A DNA stretch of 64,000 bases from the NCBI GenBank assembly GCA_002118135.1, contig BDIU01000226.1, forward strand, positions 1 to 64,000, written 5' to 3'. The notes under the pieces were generated by a model. The model did no database searches. It was not told where the DNA came from and worked only from the letters and a program-made list of their open reading frames with translations. Origin of the DNA: Trebouxia sp. TZW2008. Taxonomy: Eukaryota; Chlorophyta; Trebouxiophyceae; Trebouxiales; Trebouxiaceae. Made by a program: the position numbers and the translations under genes. The number at the start of each line of letters is the position of its first letter. The first letter of the stretch is position 1. Positions 1-28,166 of the stretch are shown here, in pieces.

Positions 1-103
1 TCGGCTTTCGCCCATTCGCCATTCGGCTGGGGCTCGTGACCTTTCTGCTCTCTCACTGCCGCTGTCGCTCATCGCGCCAGCCATGCCGTAGTAAGTGAAT
101 GCT

Positions 104-545
104 AATTTTATATCTTGGGCAAAGGAGCTGCAGACATTAACCAATGCCGAAGTCAATGCATATGGATAGGGCCATAGCAATTTGTTACAAAGTCGATAGT
201 ATCTGTGGCTGCTGCTGTCGCTGAAGCTGCAGTGTCTGTGCTGTCAGAGTTTGCCGAGCGCGAGCGCTGAAAGCAGGCAGCAAGTACTCCAATAGCAGAA
301 ATTGACTACCTGAAAAATAGAAACCAAAAGCGGCCTTGAATAGGAAAAGATATCCAAAGAGCTCACAGTATCCCCATGCGCATGCAAGTCACGACTCCTC
401 AGGCACAAGGCATACAAGCACTCGCAGCCGGCTGCTCTGCTCTGTCTATTGTAATTGCAAGCCTGAAGCGCTGGACAGGAAAACTTCAGACAAAGAAAGA
501 CGCCCAGGGTAAAGTCCCTGAGCTGCAACGTGACAAAGAAGAATA
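104..545. repeat. Dispersed repeat R1, copy 1
   Basis: Shares blocks with two other places. The block ending in a GCCGAAG..CAATGCATATGGATAGG-like string and TTGTTACAA (about 104-196) recurs at 9374-9462 at roughly 80 percent identity by eye. The following blocks (GCGAGCGCTG, GACTACCTGAAAAA, GGCACAA.GCATACAAGCACTCGC.GCCGGC, and the GCTCAGG..CCTGGG part to about 545) recur in the same order at 2826-3150. No reading frame is preserved between copies, so it is more likely a decayed mobile element or segmental duplication than a gene family. Terminal repeats could not be defined. Confidence 0.55.
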
Positions 546-2734
546 AATGCATCGACGCAAAACGAATGACAGGACTCGTGTAGCAGATGCCCAACCACAG
601 TCACCATGTCAATGTACAAAAAATATGTCACAACAGATGAACAAATGCAAGCATGAACCATATGATACACGAGTGTGCAAAACAGGCATTCAAATGCACA
701 CAAAATCAAGTCACTGTGAAACAAACAGCAGCAATGCAACATGTCCTGAGGAAGGAAAACCCTACGCCAAGCAGCCCCCCAGGAGCACACACAAGTCAGA
801 ACCAAGCAACCACAGCATATGGTTGCCCCTTGCTGGCCGCCAGAAACCAGCTCAAGGCAAGCGGAGGCCAAACGCATGGCTGATAGAGAGTGAAAACGTA
901 AGAACTGACTCATGCAGAACCCAGGAAAACCTCCAGAGCCACACCCATGCCCAGTGGCAAAAATAAAGCTGCAGTCCATATCAATGTGAATATTACTTGC
1001 GAAGCATGTCTCTGTCAACAAAGGCACGAACGGAGGGCGATTGCGTTGAGAGGAGCGTGCAGTCGAGTCACACAAAAGCAGGCCTGCAAATTGACAAAAC
1101 GCTACTTACCTTCTGCGATCAGTCACAAAAGGAAGCCACTGTCAGCAGGCTTCTGCACAATCCGACAGAAAACAAGGTATTTTTCAAGGTCATGACAACT
1201 GCGCCCACACATTATTTGATCAGATCGAGTAAGAGCTTCATATGCCCTACATCGGTCAAGGAGCTGCTTTTCATCAACTTGTCGCCAAAATGTGCTGCTT
1301 TTGGGCAGCCCTAAATTGATTACATTCATCATTCATAACCGCTACAAGCAAACTCTGTTGACAAGCTGCTGCCAAGCCAAAGTGCCAAAGCTCAGCTAAT
1401 GACGCTAATGAAGTGTCGCCACCAAATCACCAGAAATCCTGAGTTCTGAATGGGTTGTTGGCACTGGGTGTTGTGTATCTATGGCAGCATTAGTCCTGAC
1501 AAGTCAGCCGGGCTTGAGCTCATCTGTGACATGCCCAAGATGTGGAAATAACGCCATGATGCTGTCAGGTTTTGTGTTGCTGCAGCAAACTTAGGGATCA
1601 AATGTGTTGCAAACCCAAGCAAGGTGCAGCTCAATAGGCTTGACCGCCTCGAAACAGGAGTTGCATGAACTTCTGATGCTTCAGGACAAAGCAAAGCATG
1701 CAAAATGCAGGTAAAGTGCTATCAAAGCAGCTGCACTCTAGGTGCCTGTGGCAGCTGATCTCTGCACCATGCTGCAGTTCCCTCCAACTGCTACTGTGTG
1801 CGTTTTACGTGATTGCAATGCCGATCAATCAATCAAGAAGCGCAAAGGAGCACACAAGACACGATCAAGCCAAAAAAAAGGGCAGAAGCTTGCCTGACAT
1901 GCGCTGTAGGGGTGAGTGATCAGCACCTCCACAGTAATTCCAGAAAGTTTTGCACCCCTGGGGTATACCCACTACTTCCGACATGTGCCTACAGCCCATC
2001 ACTTGATCTGCGCGGTGCAGCTGGACACAAGTAAATGAAGCGCGTACCTTTCTCGCTCCAGAGTCATCAGCTGGCAAAGCCAACAGCGCGCAAGTCATGC
2101 GCTAATCAAGTGTGCTGTGTCAGTAGGCAGTAACCACCCCGGAAAGTGCAAGGCCACCTTCATGGCTGTCTGGCACACCAGAAAGGTACACAACGATGCT
2201 TTGAAACGGTCAACGCGTTTGGGCAAATAGGCCAGCTTTGAAACGTAGTATCCAGTTTCTGCAGCAAAGCAACAGGCAAGCAACAGCAACAGTTTGCACA
2301 AAAAGGGGCAAAAGCTTGCTGCCTGCACAGGCTCTCCTGTGCTACAAGTAGAGCTTGTGCAGGCAGCACACCTCCGTTTCCTGTCAGACCACTAGCACTG
2401 GCTTCTACAAGCTATTGCCCTACCTGTCAAAAAGAATTGCCAGCGTTTGGCCCACCCCTTGCCCCTTGACTTAGCTGCTGTTGCGCAGCAGTCCGTTCCT
2501 ACTCTAAAGTACGATTTGCAAAACGCGCCAGAGTTTGAATGCAAAGCCTGTTTTGAATTCAAAATGCAGTGTGTGGTTAGTCACTGGAGAGCAGAGTTGT
2601 GCTCAAGTGATGATCGAGTCTGAGCCTGATTGCTATCATGCTGAGAGCGCGCACGTGCAAGCAAAAATTTCTGGGGATGCGACTCAAAGAACCCCTGATG
2701 TGGTTATAAATGCAACATAGCACCAACGCCAGGG

Positions 2735-3150
2735 TTATGCAAATGCCGAAATTTGTTACAATTCAAGGTCTGGTGTGTTCTGTAGCTAAAGCTATATCTG
2801 TTGCATCAGAGCTGCGTAACTGCTAATTGCCAACCGCGAGCGCTGCAAGCAAGCATGAACTGTCACTGACATGTGGAGCTGATAAGTAGACTACCTGAAA
2901 AACGACAAGCACAAACGGTCCTCAATTGCAGTCTCCAACTTCTTGATCATGCAACAAGGTAGCCCCAAGCCACAGCAAATCCTCCAGGCACAAAGCATAC
3001 AAGCACTCGCGGCCGGCCGGTCTGAGCTGACTCCAGAAGGTACATGTGCGGTGTATGATAGCTGCCTGCAAAGTCTTAAATAGAAAGGTCAGACTCAGGA
3101 TAAAGCCCAGGTGTGTGACCTGAGCTGCAGTGTGGATGAGCTGCAAAGCA
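2735..3150. repeat. Dispersed repeat R1, copy 2
   Basis: Colinear with copy 1 at 104-545 but with an internal deletion: the ATGCCGA block (about 2743) joins directly to the AATTTGTTACAA block, so about 40 bp present in the other copies is missing. The best conserved stretch is the CACTCGCGGCCGGC region near 3005-3020. The predicted peptides of the two copies diverge in frame, arguing against coding function. Confidence 0.5.
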
Positions 3151-3536
3151 AGCGCAGATGCTTCAGCAAATAGAGCCGCACGACAACGTCATGCGCAGCA
3201 CGGAAGGCGTAAATATCAAAACTTTCTGGGGATACTGTACGATTCTGTCTGATTGAAGCCCTGACTGAACCAAATCCGAGCAGGCAGCCACGTTTGCTAA
3301 GCCTGACATGGCGAATCTATGTCCGCTCGCAGCAGACCCTTGACGTCAAGCAACGCAAAAGCGAGCAGAAAGGAACAACACCACACTGATGTGCAGCTCA
3401 GTTTCAGAAAATTCTACATTTGGCAGCTGAGTTCAACACATGACACGGTGTTCAAAGATCCATAAACCATATTGACATCTGTAGTCAAGCATTAAGTACC
3501 AAGTATCAAGCTTACACAACCGTCTACATCCTGCAG

Positions 3537-4212
3537 TCACATATGGAAAGCGGTCTTCAAGTCAGCAAAGGTATCAATGACCATGACCTCGTACTGGCAA
3601 CGCCTGTGAAGTTTTGGGTGCCTGGCTAGCAGTTCCAACACGTTCTGTACAGCCTGCTCCAAACCTTCCATGTCCTTGAAATGCACTGTAGAATTGCGCT
3701 GGTTGATGATGCCATCAAGCACTGAGCCCAGCCTGTAAAGGTCTGGACTGAGGGGAAGAGCACACCCTTAGGTGGCAAGTTTGTTGTTGTGGACATTGGC
3801 GAGATTTCTGAAGCTAGGGCCTTGATCGGCAGGCTGATCCCGATGTACGCCCAAAGCAACGCTTTACCGGCCACTTTCTTGAGGAACCGTGTGGCTCATA
3901 GGTCAGAGTCGTCTGTCAAGACTTGCAGCTTGTTATTGACAATTTCGAACTCCTTGTGAAACTTGTGCTCTAGGCGCCTCAGTGTTTGCTTCACTGGCAG
4001 CAATCTGAATGAAACTGCATGAACGCATGAAACTGTCCAGTCCTTGCAGCCCACAGGTAAGCCAGCAGGCACATCTCTGTGGTAGGTCCTCTCTGATGTT
4101 TTGGCGTAAGAAGATCCTCGGCTGCTTCAAGGTCTGCTGCAACTCGATCCTTGAGCTCATTGCCGAAGCGAAAAGACCGAGAGCTACCAGCGTGTGTCGT
4201 GAGCGTCGTCAT
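3537..4212 (-). CDS. Hypothetical protein, exons only partly resolved
   Basis: Three minus-strand stretches look coding but I could not join them with certainty. The first starts at an ATG at 4212 and reads FGNELKDRVAADLEAAEDLL with further charged helix to about 3991. A second, near 3985-3897, reads RRLEHKFHKEFEIVNN and looks like a coiled coil. The last exon, 3732 to 3537, follows an acceptor TTTACAG and reads LGSVLDGIINQ...LEQAVQNVLELLARHP...FADLKTAFHM then stop. I do not recognise a family. The first stretch overlaps plus-strand open frames, but its helix-like composition makes the minus strand the better choice. It would form a divergent pair with the plus-strand hypothetical gene that follows. 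Confidence 0.35.
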
Positions 4213-4351
4213 GTTCTACATTTCCGGAGAAGAAAATCGCAGAGAGCTTCACGAACGACTAGCACGACGCCGCGAGCACCTTCCCAACTACTTAGAGCTG
4301 TGTTTATATTCCTCCTTTCTTGCTGTGCGAAGCACAGTGCAATGCGATGCG

Positions 4352-4948
4352 ATGCCTGTGAACATCGGCGAGGGAGGGTCGAATCGGAACATGGTCCAGT
4401 CGAAGGCTGCGTCGAAAGGGAGACGCGCAAAGGCTAGCCGCTCTCGTGACCTTACAAAAGCTCAGCATGCAGGAAGGTCTATTCGTAACTCGACGAAAGT
4501 TGGCGGAAAACCGTCCTCACTCACTGTGCCATTCTCAGATGTTTTGCAAGCTACTGTGCAACTCTTCGCTACAACGCAAGCAGAACGTGGCCCAAATTTC
4601 AACACCACGGCAGATTATGAGTACTCCACACAAACAAAGTTGGCGTTACAGAAAATACTGAAAAATGAGGGCATTCAGCTCGTTCATGTCGAGAAAGATC
4701 ATACCAGAGCAGCGATTAGTATACAAGAAGACCTCTGGAATACTCAGCAACAGGTCATGGTATGGACTGAATATCCAGAGGACTGTCCAGAGGAGGGTAT
4801 GACAATCGACTACTTTTATTGCAGACGAACCATAAACAGCACGGGTGGTTCCACATGGTACATGACGCCGTTTGAAGAACCAGTATCTCAACTAAGTCAT
4901 CAAACTAGCAGTGCCTTCCTGTCTTATTTGAATGAAGTTATCAAGTGA
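4352..4948 (+). CDS. Hypothetical protein, about 198 aa
   Basis: An open frame runs without a stop from about 4151 to a TGA at 4946-4948. I chose the ATG at 4352 because upstream ATGs overlap the putative minus-strand gene; the ATG at 4391 is also possible. The N-terminal part is very basic (SKGRRAKASRSRDLTKAQ), suggesting a nuclear or organelle-directed tail. The C-terminal half is a mixed alpha-beta sequence with aromatic clusters (YFYCRRTINSTGG, WYMTPFEEP). No family was recognised. The length of the open frame in DNA of balanced composition is the main support for coding; an upstream exon cannot be excluded. Confidence 0.45.
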   Translation: MPVNIGEGGSNRNMVQSKAASKGRRAKASRSRDLTKAQHAGRSIRNSTKVGGKPSSLTVPFSDVLQATVQLFATTQAERGPNFNTTADYEYSTQTKLALQKILKNEGIQLVHVEKDHTRAAISIQEDLWNTQQQVMVWTEYPEDCPEEGMTIDYFYCRRTINSTGGSTWYMTPFEEPVSQLSHQTSSAFLSYLNEVIK

Positions 4949-5676
4949 AACAAGTCAATCCATCCTCTAAGTTCTTTTTTTTCTAGTTCATACATCAGCT
5001 CAACTCCTCTTTGAGCATTTGCGGCTTGTGCTGCAGGCCCTGTTTCTGACAAGGGCGGACTTGCTTTCATTTGCGACGAACTCGCTTGCGTGAATGTGAC
5101 TTTGTTGGCGAAATGATTTGTGTCACCTACTGCACGCTGCAGATCGTCCTCACCTACCAATTGAATGCTGCAAAAGTGTATGAGGATGCTTTGACTACGC
5201 ATCATGACAGAGGCCATTCACTTTTATATCAGTCTGTTGTTTGACAATCATTTGAGATGAAGGATGTCAAAAACAGTGCGCCCAATGTATTTTATGAGAC
5301 TGCATATTGCGTCAGTTACTTTCTGTGGCATGGAACGTAAGGAAAAACAGCAGAGAAAGTGCGGGCTCAAGCCATCTTGTACATTTTGATTTTGGTCGTC
5401 TGACGTTACTTGACGGGCTGCAGGCCTACTTCTTTTTGTGCGAAGCCGAGAGTCAAGTTAGCCGATGCGTAGGATTTGTGACCGTCAGGATGACAAACTA
5501 CATGACAGGGCACAGAGTCGAGTGCCGTGTTCGACCTGCTTTGACAGTATACGAGAAGTTTTAGGGGGTTGGTCACCTGCACACAGGTTCAAATCCAGAT
5601 TTTGCTGTTCTTTATGTTTTTTTATCATGCAGAATAATCATTTGATCAGTTGAAGCAGTGGAAATAGCAACACTCC
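4949..5676. other. Gap between hypothetical gene and LRR exon
   Basis: Short open frames occur on both strands (for example 5307-5564 plus and 4924-5217 minus), but none shows recognisable protein sequence, codon bias or splice structure I could follow. A T-rich stretch at 4974-4983 lies 25 bp after the preceding stop. Nothing further is supported. Confidence 0.4.
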
Positions 5677-5968
5677 ATGGGCTGTTTGTCAAGCCTTGTC
5701 AACCTGAGCCTGGCGCAAGGCGTATACCCTTTGCCAGACGCCTGGGCAACGAACGGCAGTTTCCCTCTGCTTCAGAGCCTTGACTTGTCCATGACTGACT
5801 TGAGTGGGACACTTACACCTAGCTGTGCCCAGCCAGGCGCCTTTCCGCAGCTGCAGATCTTGAACATGAGCTTCACCCAGCTTGAAGGGAGTTTGCCACG
5901 TGAGTGGGGACAGCCAGGAGCCTTCAGCAACTTGTCACAGCTGCTTCTCACCCACACAAGCATCTCAG
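5677..5968 (+). CDS. LRR-protein exon, partial gene or fragment
   Basis: The frame from the ATG at 5677 encodes about four leucine-rich repeats of the plant type: SLVNLSLAQG, LQSLDLSMTDLSGTL, LQILNMSFTQLEGSLPREWG and LSQLLLTHTSIS. Each repeat has the LxxLxLSxTxLxG pattern and a QPGAF linker typical of green-algal LRR proteins. The exon ends at an AG|GTAGGC donor at 5968/5969 inside the next LRR. I found no signal peptide, transmembrane segment or kinase near it, and no confident downstream exon, so it may be a fragment of a once larger LRR gene. What follows is a ladder of copies of this exon end, listed separately. The upstream exon structure is unknown. Confidence 0.55.
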
Positions 5969-6560
5969 GTAGGCTTGTAGCCAGGGCAAATTCTGGGGGT
6001 TCTGTTGAAGACTGTCAGATAGAGCAATACACTCAAATGGTTTGACAAAGGCCCTGTAGATGTTTTGACAAATGCCCGTGAGACAAGCATCTCAGATAAG
6101 CCTGCGTTTGTGGCAAGTCTGGGGTTTGTGTCGTCAGAGAGCGATTGTGCATTGCATCAGACGAAGTATCTATAGCGCAAGCATCCCAGGTAAGCTTGCA
6201 TTTGTGGCAAGGTTGGGGGTTCTGTTGTCATCATCAACTGGTGTTTTGCTCAAGCTTATGTCAATAGCATGAGCATCTCAAGCAAGCTTGCAACTATGAC
6301 AAAGTGCTGACGTTTGTGTAGTAAAACAGTGCATTGCATTCCAACAAAGGTCAAGAGTGTCAGCATCTCAGGTAAGCTTGCATCTGTGACAAATTTGGGG
6401 GTTTTGTACAGTCAGACAGTGTCTTGCATTCAAAACAGTGTCAATAATGCAAGCGTTTCAAGTCAGCTTGCATCTGTGATAAGTTTGGGGGATTTGCACG
6501 GTCAGTAACTGCATTGGATTCAATCAGACGTCAATAAAGCAAGCATCTCTAGTGACCTTG
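5958..6560 (+). repeat. 90-bp ladder of LRR exon-end copies
   Basis: Seven copies of the exon end plus its donor begin at 5958, 6085, 6179, 6271, 6361, 6451 and 6541; after the first step of 127 bp and then 94 and 92, the spacing is exactly 90. Each opens with AAGCATCTCAG-like exon sequence followed by the donor and GCTTGCAT-like intron sequence. Donor versions in order are GTAGGC, ATAAGC, GTAAGC, GCAAGC, GTAAGC, GTCAGC and GTGACC, so at least three rungs besides the first keep a plausible GT donor. Confidence 0.8.
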
Positions 6561-6599
6561 CATCTGTGCGTGTGTGTTGGGAGATCTTTTTGTCAGAAA

Positions 6600-7668
6600 G
6601 CACCTTGCGCTCATGCTTAAGTATGCGTTCTGCTTCAGTCGCTGTAGAGGAAAGGAGTCTCTGCCCATATTTACGAGGCAGTAAGAGGCCGAGCAAGTGT
6701 TGTGATTTGCAACATGCTGCAAGCACATCATAATAATTTGGAGGTGTTTCAGTATATCATAGACTGCCTGAATGTTTGTTCAAATTTGAGGACCCCAAAG
6801 ACAAGTTTCAAGTGTCTTGGGTCAGCTTGCCTAACTTCGTCTCAGAAGTTTCTGCCGAGGCTTTTGATAAAAAGCTCAACAGCAGTCTACGTCATCTAAA
6901 GTTACAGACAGAGCTGATCTTACCTAGCGCTGACAGACAAGCTCATCCAGGCGACTGAAGGCAGACTACAAAACAAATTGTTACCCCAGATGCAGAGAGG
7001 GTCAAACCTGAGCCAGGCGACAATCAGCCAATTGATACGCTGTATGTCAAGAGGGTGAAACATGAGCCCTCATAGTCATTGAACGTACTGATCCATTTTT
7101 GATGAATTACCATCCTCCTATCCTAGGGGTTCCTATCTAGGTTCCGATTGAACCCATAGCCTGGCCAAAACGGCCAGCTTGAGTGCAAGCGGTGTGCAGC
7201 ATACACCTTTGATTGGCAGATTGTCATGCTATAACAATGTGATGATTTTGTGCTTTGCAATCATCACGTTGTTTCAATTTGGGGTTGCCATTGGCCTAGG
7301 GCGAATTCTAGGGGACTTGGTCTAGGCTTTGGCAGGAAGTCCTTGCAATCAGCTGCAAGCATTGGACTGGACCGTCGGACTAGGGTATCTTCCATCGAAG
7401 CAATGCCGTGGCGGGACGATTTTTGCGCCTATATACGCTCATGTAGTTTGCAGCTTATCTGTTGGTGTAACTAGAGATGTGCGTTTAGTCTGGCTCAAAT
7501 CCTGAAAACAGCTGTTCATACACCATCTGCAGAACCTTGGTGGTGTCAATCAAATAAGCTACATGCATACACACACTCACACACAAAACGTGTCACACTA
7601 TGATACAATTCAAGACGAAAGCAACACTGGCCTGCAGCCATTATAATAACGACAAAGACTTGCAAGCA
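6600..7668. other. Intergenic, 3' flank of PRP8
   Basis: No supported gene. A plus-strand frame at 6776-6958 and others are short and unrecognised. The stretch from about 7500 to 7668 directly follows the PRP8 stop codon on the minus strand and should contain its 3' untranslated region; it includes a CA-rich run (TACACACACTCACACAC) near 7566-7583. No clear polyadenylation signal was assigned. Confidence 0.4.
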
Positions 7669-26275
<18,607 letters not shown>

Positions 26276-26879
26276 CCAAGTCTGCCCTGACCTTTTGTGT
26301 TAAGCGAATTTCAGGCGCCTGCTGCAATCAACCGCAGCAGAGATCAATTCGCATGCAGTTTCCGATCAAGATTGCACCAGTTGCGAGCAAGGCGTGCCGC
26401 GAAAAGGCAGGAGACAGGTCCTGCTGTCGCGTTATTGATTTAGGTTTGCAAGTAGGGCTCACCAGAATATCAGCACGTGCAGCCATGTGACCTTCACATG
26501 ACCCACATGATCAAAGCATGGCGGAACTCGCCTTGCAATCGGCAGCGCTGCGCAGCAATCTGCAGTTATACATGTACAAGACCGTACTGTTGCGATGTCT
26601 TCAAATTGCTTTGCATGCATGTATACCTAGCGGAGAATGCTGCTGTCAATAGCTTGCAGCCGGTCGACCACTTCGTGTCTGGCACTTCCGAGGCATTTCG
26701 TTAACTTCACGACACGACGCCGTTCCCTGCGTGGGTCTGAGTACCAAGAAGGGCGCAGGCTTCTGGCCGGTACAACTTCAAGCAAAGCCTTATGTGAAAC
26801 GTTCAAACTAAACCTCCAAGCCACCGTCAAGCTTAACACGGCTTAAGGGTGCGCAGGAGCGACTGCTTACAAGCGCATC
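26276..26879. promoter_or_regulatory. Shared 5' region of PRP8 and CutA
   Basis: About 604 bp separate the PRP8 start codon (minus) and the CutA start codon (plus), so both promoters must lie here or overlap. A plus-strand frame at 26637-26846 ends in a stop before the CutA ATG and is not joined to it. I see no clear TATA box. Promoter function is inferred from gene arrangement only. Confidence 0.5.
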
Positions 26880-27355
26880 ATGAGTAGCGCGTCACAAGGC
26901 TCAGACATCTCTATCGTATACGTCACTGTTCCTCCAGCTGGAGCAGATGACGTCGCAAAGAAGCTTGCAAGCAGTGTTATCGAAAACAAACTGGCTGCTT
27001 GCGTCAATATCGTTCCTGGTGGGTTGCTCGACCCCCATGCACCACAAGCTTGAGCTGCATGCTTTGCATTGACTTTCAGCGCATAGCATTGCCGTGCTGG
27101 TCATTGTGTCAAGCACATGCAGGCATCACCTCTGTTTATTGGTGGGAGGGAAAGGTTGAAGAATCAGCTGAACAGTTGCTCATCATGAAAACGCAGACGA
27201 CGCTTGTCGAGCGACTGACAGAACATGTGCAATCAAATCATCCTTATGATGAATGTGAAGTAATCAGCGCAGCTGTCACTGGTGGAAGCCTTAGCTATCT
27301 TGCATGGGTCAAGGAAAGCACTCAGGAGGCTTTGACACAGATCAAGGACCACTGA
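26880..27355 (+). CDS. CUTA: CutA1-type divalent-cation tolerance protein
   Basis: Two exons, 26880-27018 and 27123-27355, joined as VPG|GIT in phase, give 123 aa, a typical CutA length. CutA1 proteins are small trimeric proteins linked to copper and other divalent-cation tolerance; their exact role in plants and algae is unsettled. Family marks seen in order: IVYVTVP near the N-terminus, KLAACVNI at the end of exon 1, then YWWEGKVEE, LLIMKT, HPYDECEVI and YLAWV. No long transit peptide is visible from this start; an in-frame stop at 26844-26846 blocks extension unless an upstream exon exists. Plant forms are often organelle targeted, which this start does not support. Divergent with PRP8 and convergent with GAS41. 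Confidence 0.93.
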
Positions 27356-28166
27356 ACAGATTATTCTGTCTTTGCCTGACTGGCAATGGCTGCAAAAGCC
27401 ATATTGCCATGCATGTTTCAGCCAAAAGCCGAGCAAGTGGTGGTAAACAAGGATTACATCAGCATTTGGGCCACCACTAAACGCGTTTTGACAGACTGCC
27501 ACTGTTGCAAGCAGCTGGAGAATGCTGGCAGAAGTGTGCATGGTGACCAAGTATATGCAACCCTACAGGATGTAGTTACAAAGTGACAGTGCAGTCTTTA
27601 CACGACTTACTTCAGTCTGCTATTGAAGGCAACATCAAGGACTAGATTTTGGTGCAACAGCTGCTGACAGCATCTGTGCCCATGCTGTCAATCCAGACAG
27701 GTATAACAACTGATAACATGTTGCAAACACCTTTCCTACCTCGATTCGATGATAGAAACACCAAGTCAGAAATCATTGTATGCAGCAAATTCTCTTTTCT
27801 CCTCTTCTTGAACAGCAGGCACACCCAGCATGGTCACTCATAACATCTGTTGTGCATCATCGTGACTGCCTGTAAGACAGGGGCAATGTGCACAGAATCT
27901 TAGCTGGCAGTCATGTGACACTCCTTCAAAAGTGTCCACCAGCAGCACTTGCAAGGCGGCACCTGAGGGACCACATGTTACGGTGTAGAATCTGAAAGTT
28001 GGCTATGAAGACTGCTAAATATGCGCTCAACAAGCTTAATGACAGAGACGTGTTGATTGCGGCCAGCACAGGCATGTTTGCTTCACCTTTCCCTAGGAGC
28101 TGTGCCTATTATGACGAGGCCTCCAGACTGCACCAAGCTAGAGTTGCTGAGGTCATACTCAAGATC
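27356..28166. other. Convergent intergenic region
   Basis: Between the CutA stop and the GAS41 stop on the opposite strand. Short frames (27386-27586, 27649-27843, 27999-28184 plus) show no recognisable sequence. Expected to hold the two 3' untranslated regions; a TGTAA string near 27871 could be an algal-type polyadenylation signal but lies far from the CutA stop. Confidence 0.4.

Larger units (their letters stand above)
1..3500. other. Gene-poor left flank
   Basis: I found no open reading frame that resembles a known protein on either strand, and no splice-consistent chain of exons. The stretch does contain two diverged copies of a dispersed repeat, listed separately. A short ATG at about 82 followed at once by a GTAAGT-like donor could be the start of a tiny first exon, but nothing downstream supports a gene. 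Treated as intergenic or repeat-derived sequence. Confidence 0.5.

Noticed and set aside
244..1075. Minus-strand open frames of 116 and 209 codons
   Set aside because: Cysteine- and leucine-rich without domains or splice logic; one overlaps repeat R1 and its duplicate copy does not preserve the frame.
5580..5600. GGTTCAAATCC string as a tRNA T-arm
   Set aside because: No acceptor stem, anticodon arm or D-arm could be built around it.
5677..5968. LRR receptor kinase
   Set aside because: No signal peptide, membrane segment or kinase domain nearby; only an LRR fragment is supported.
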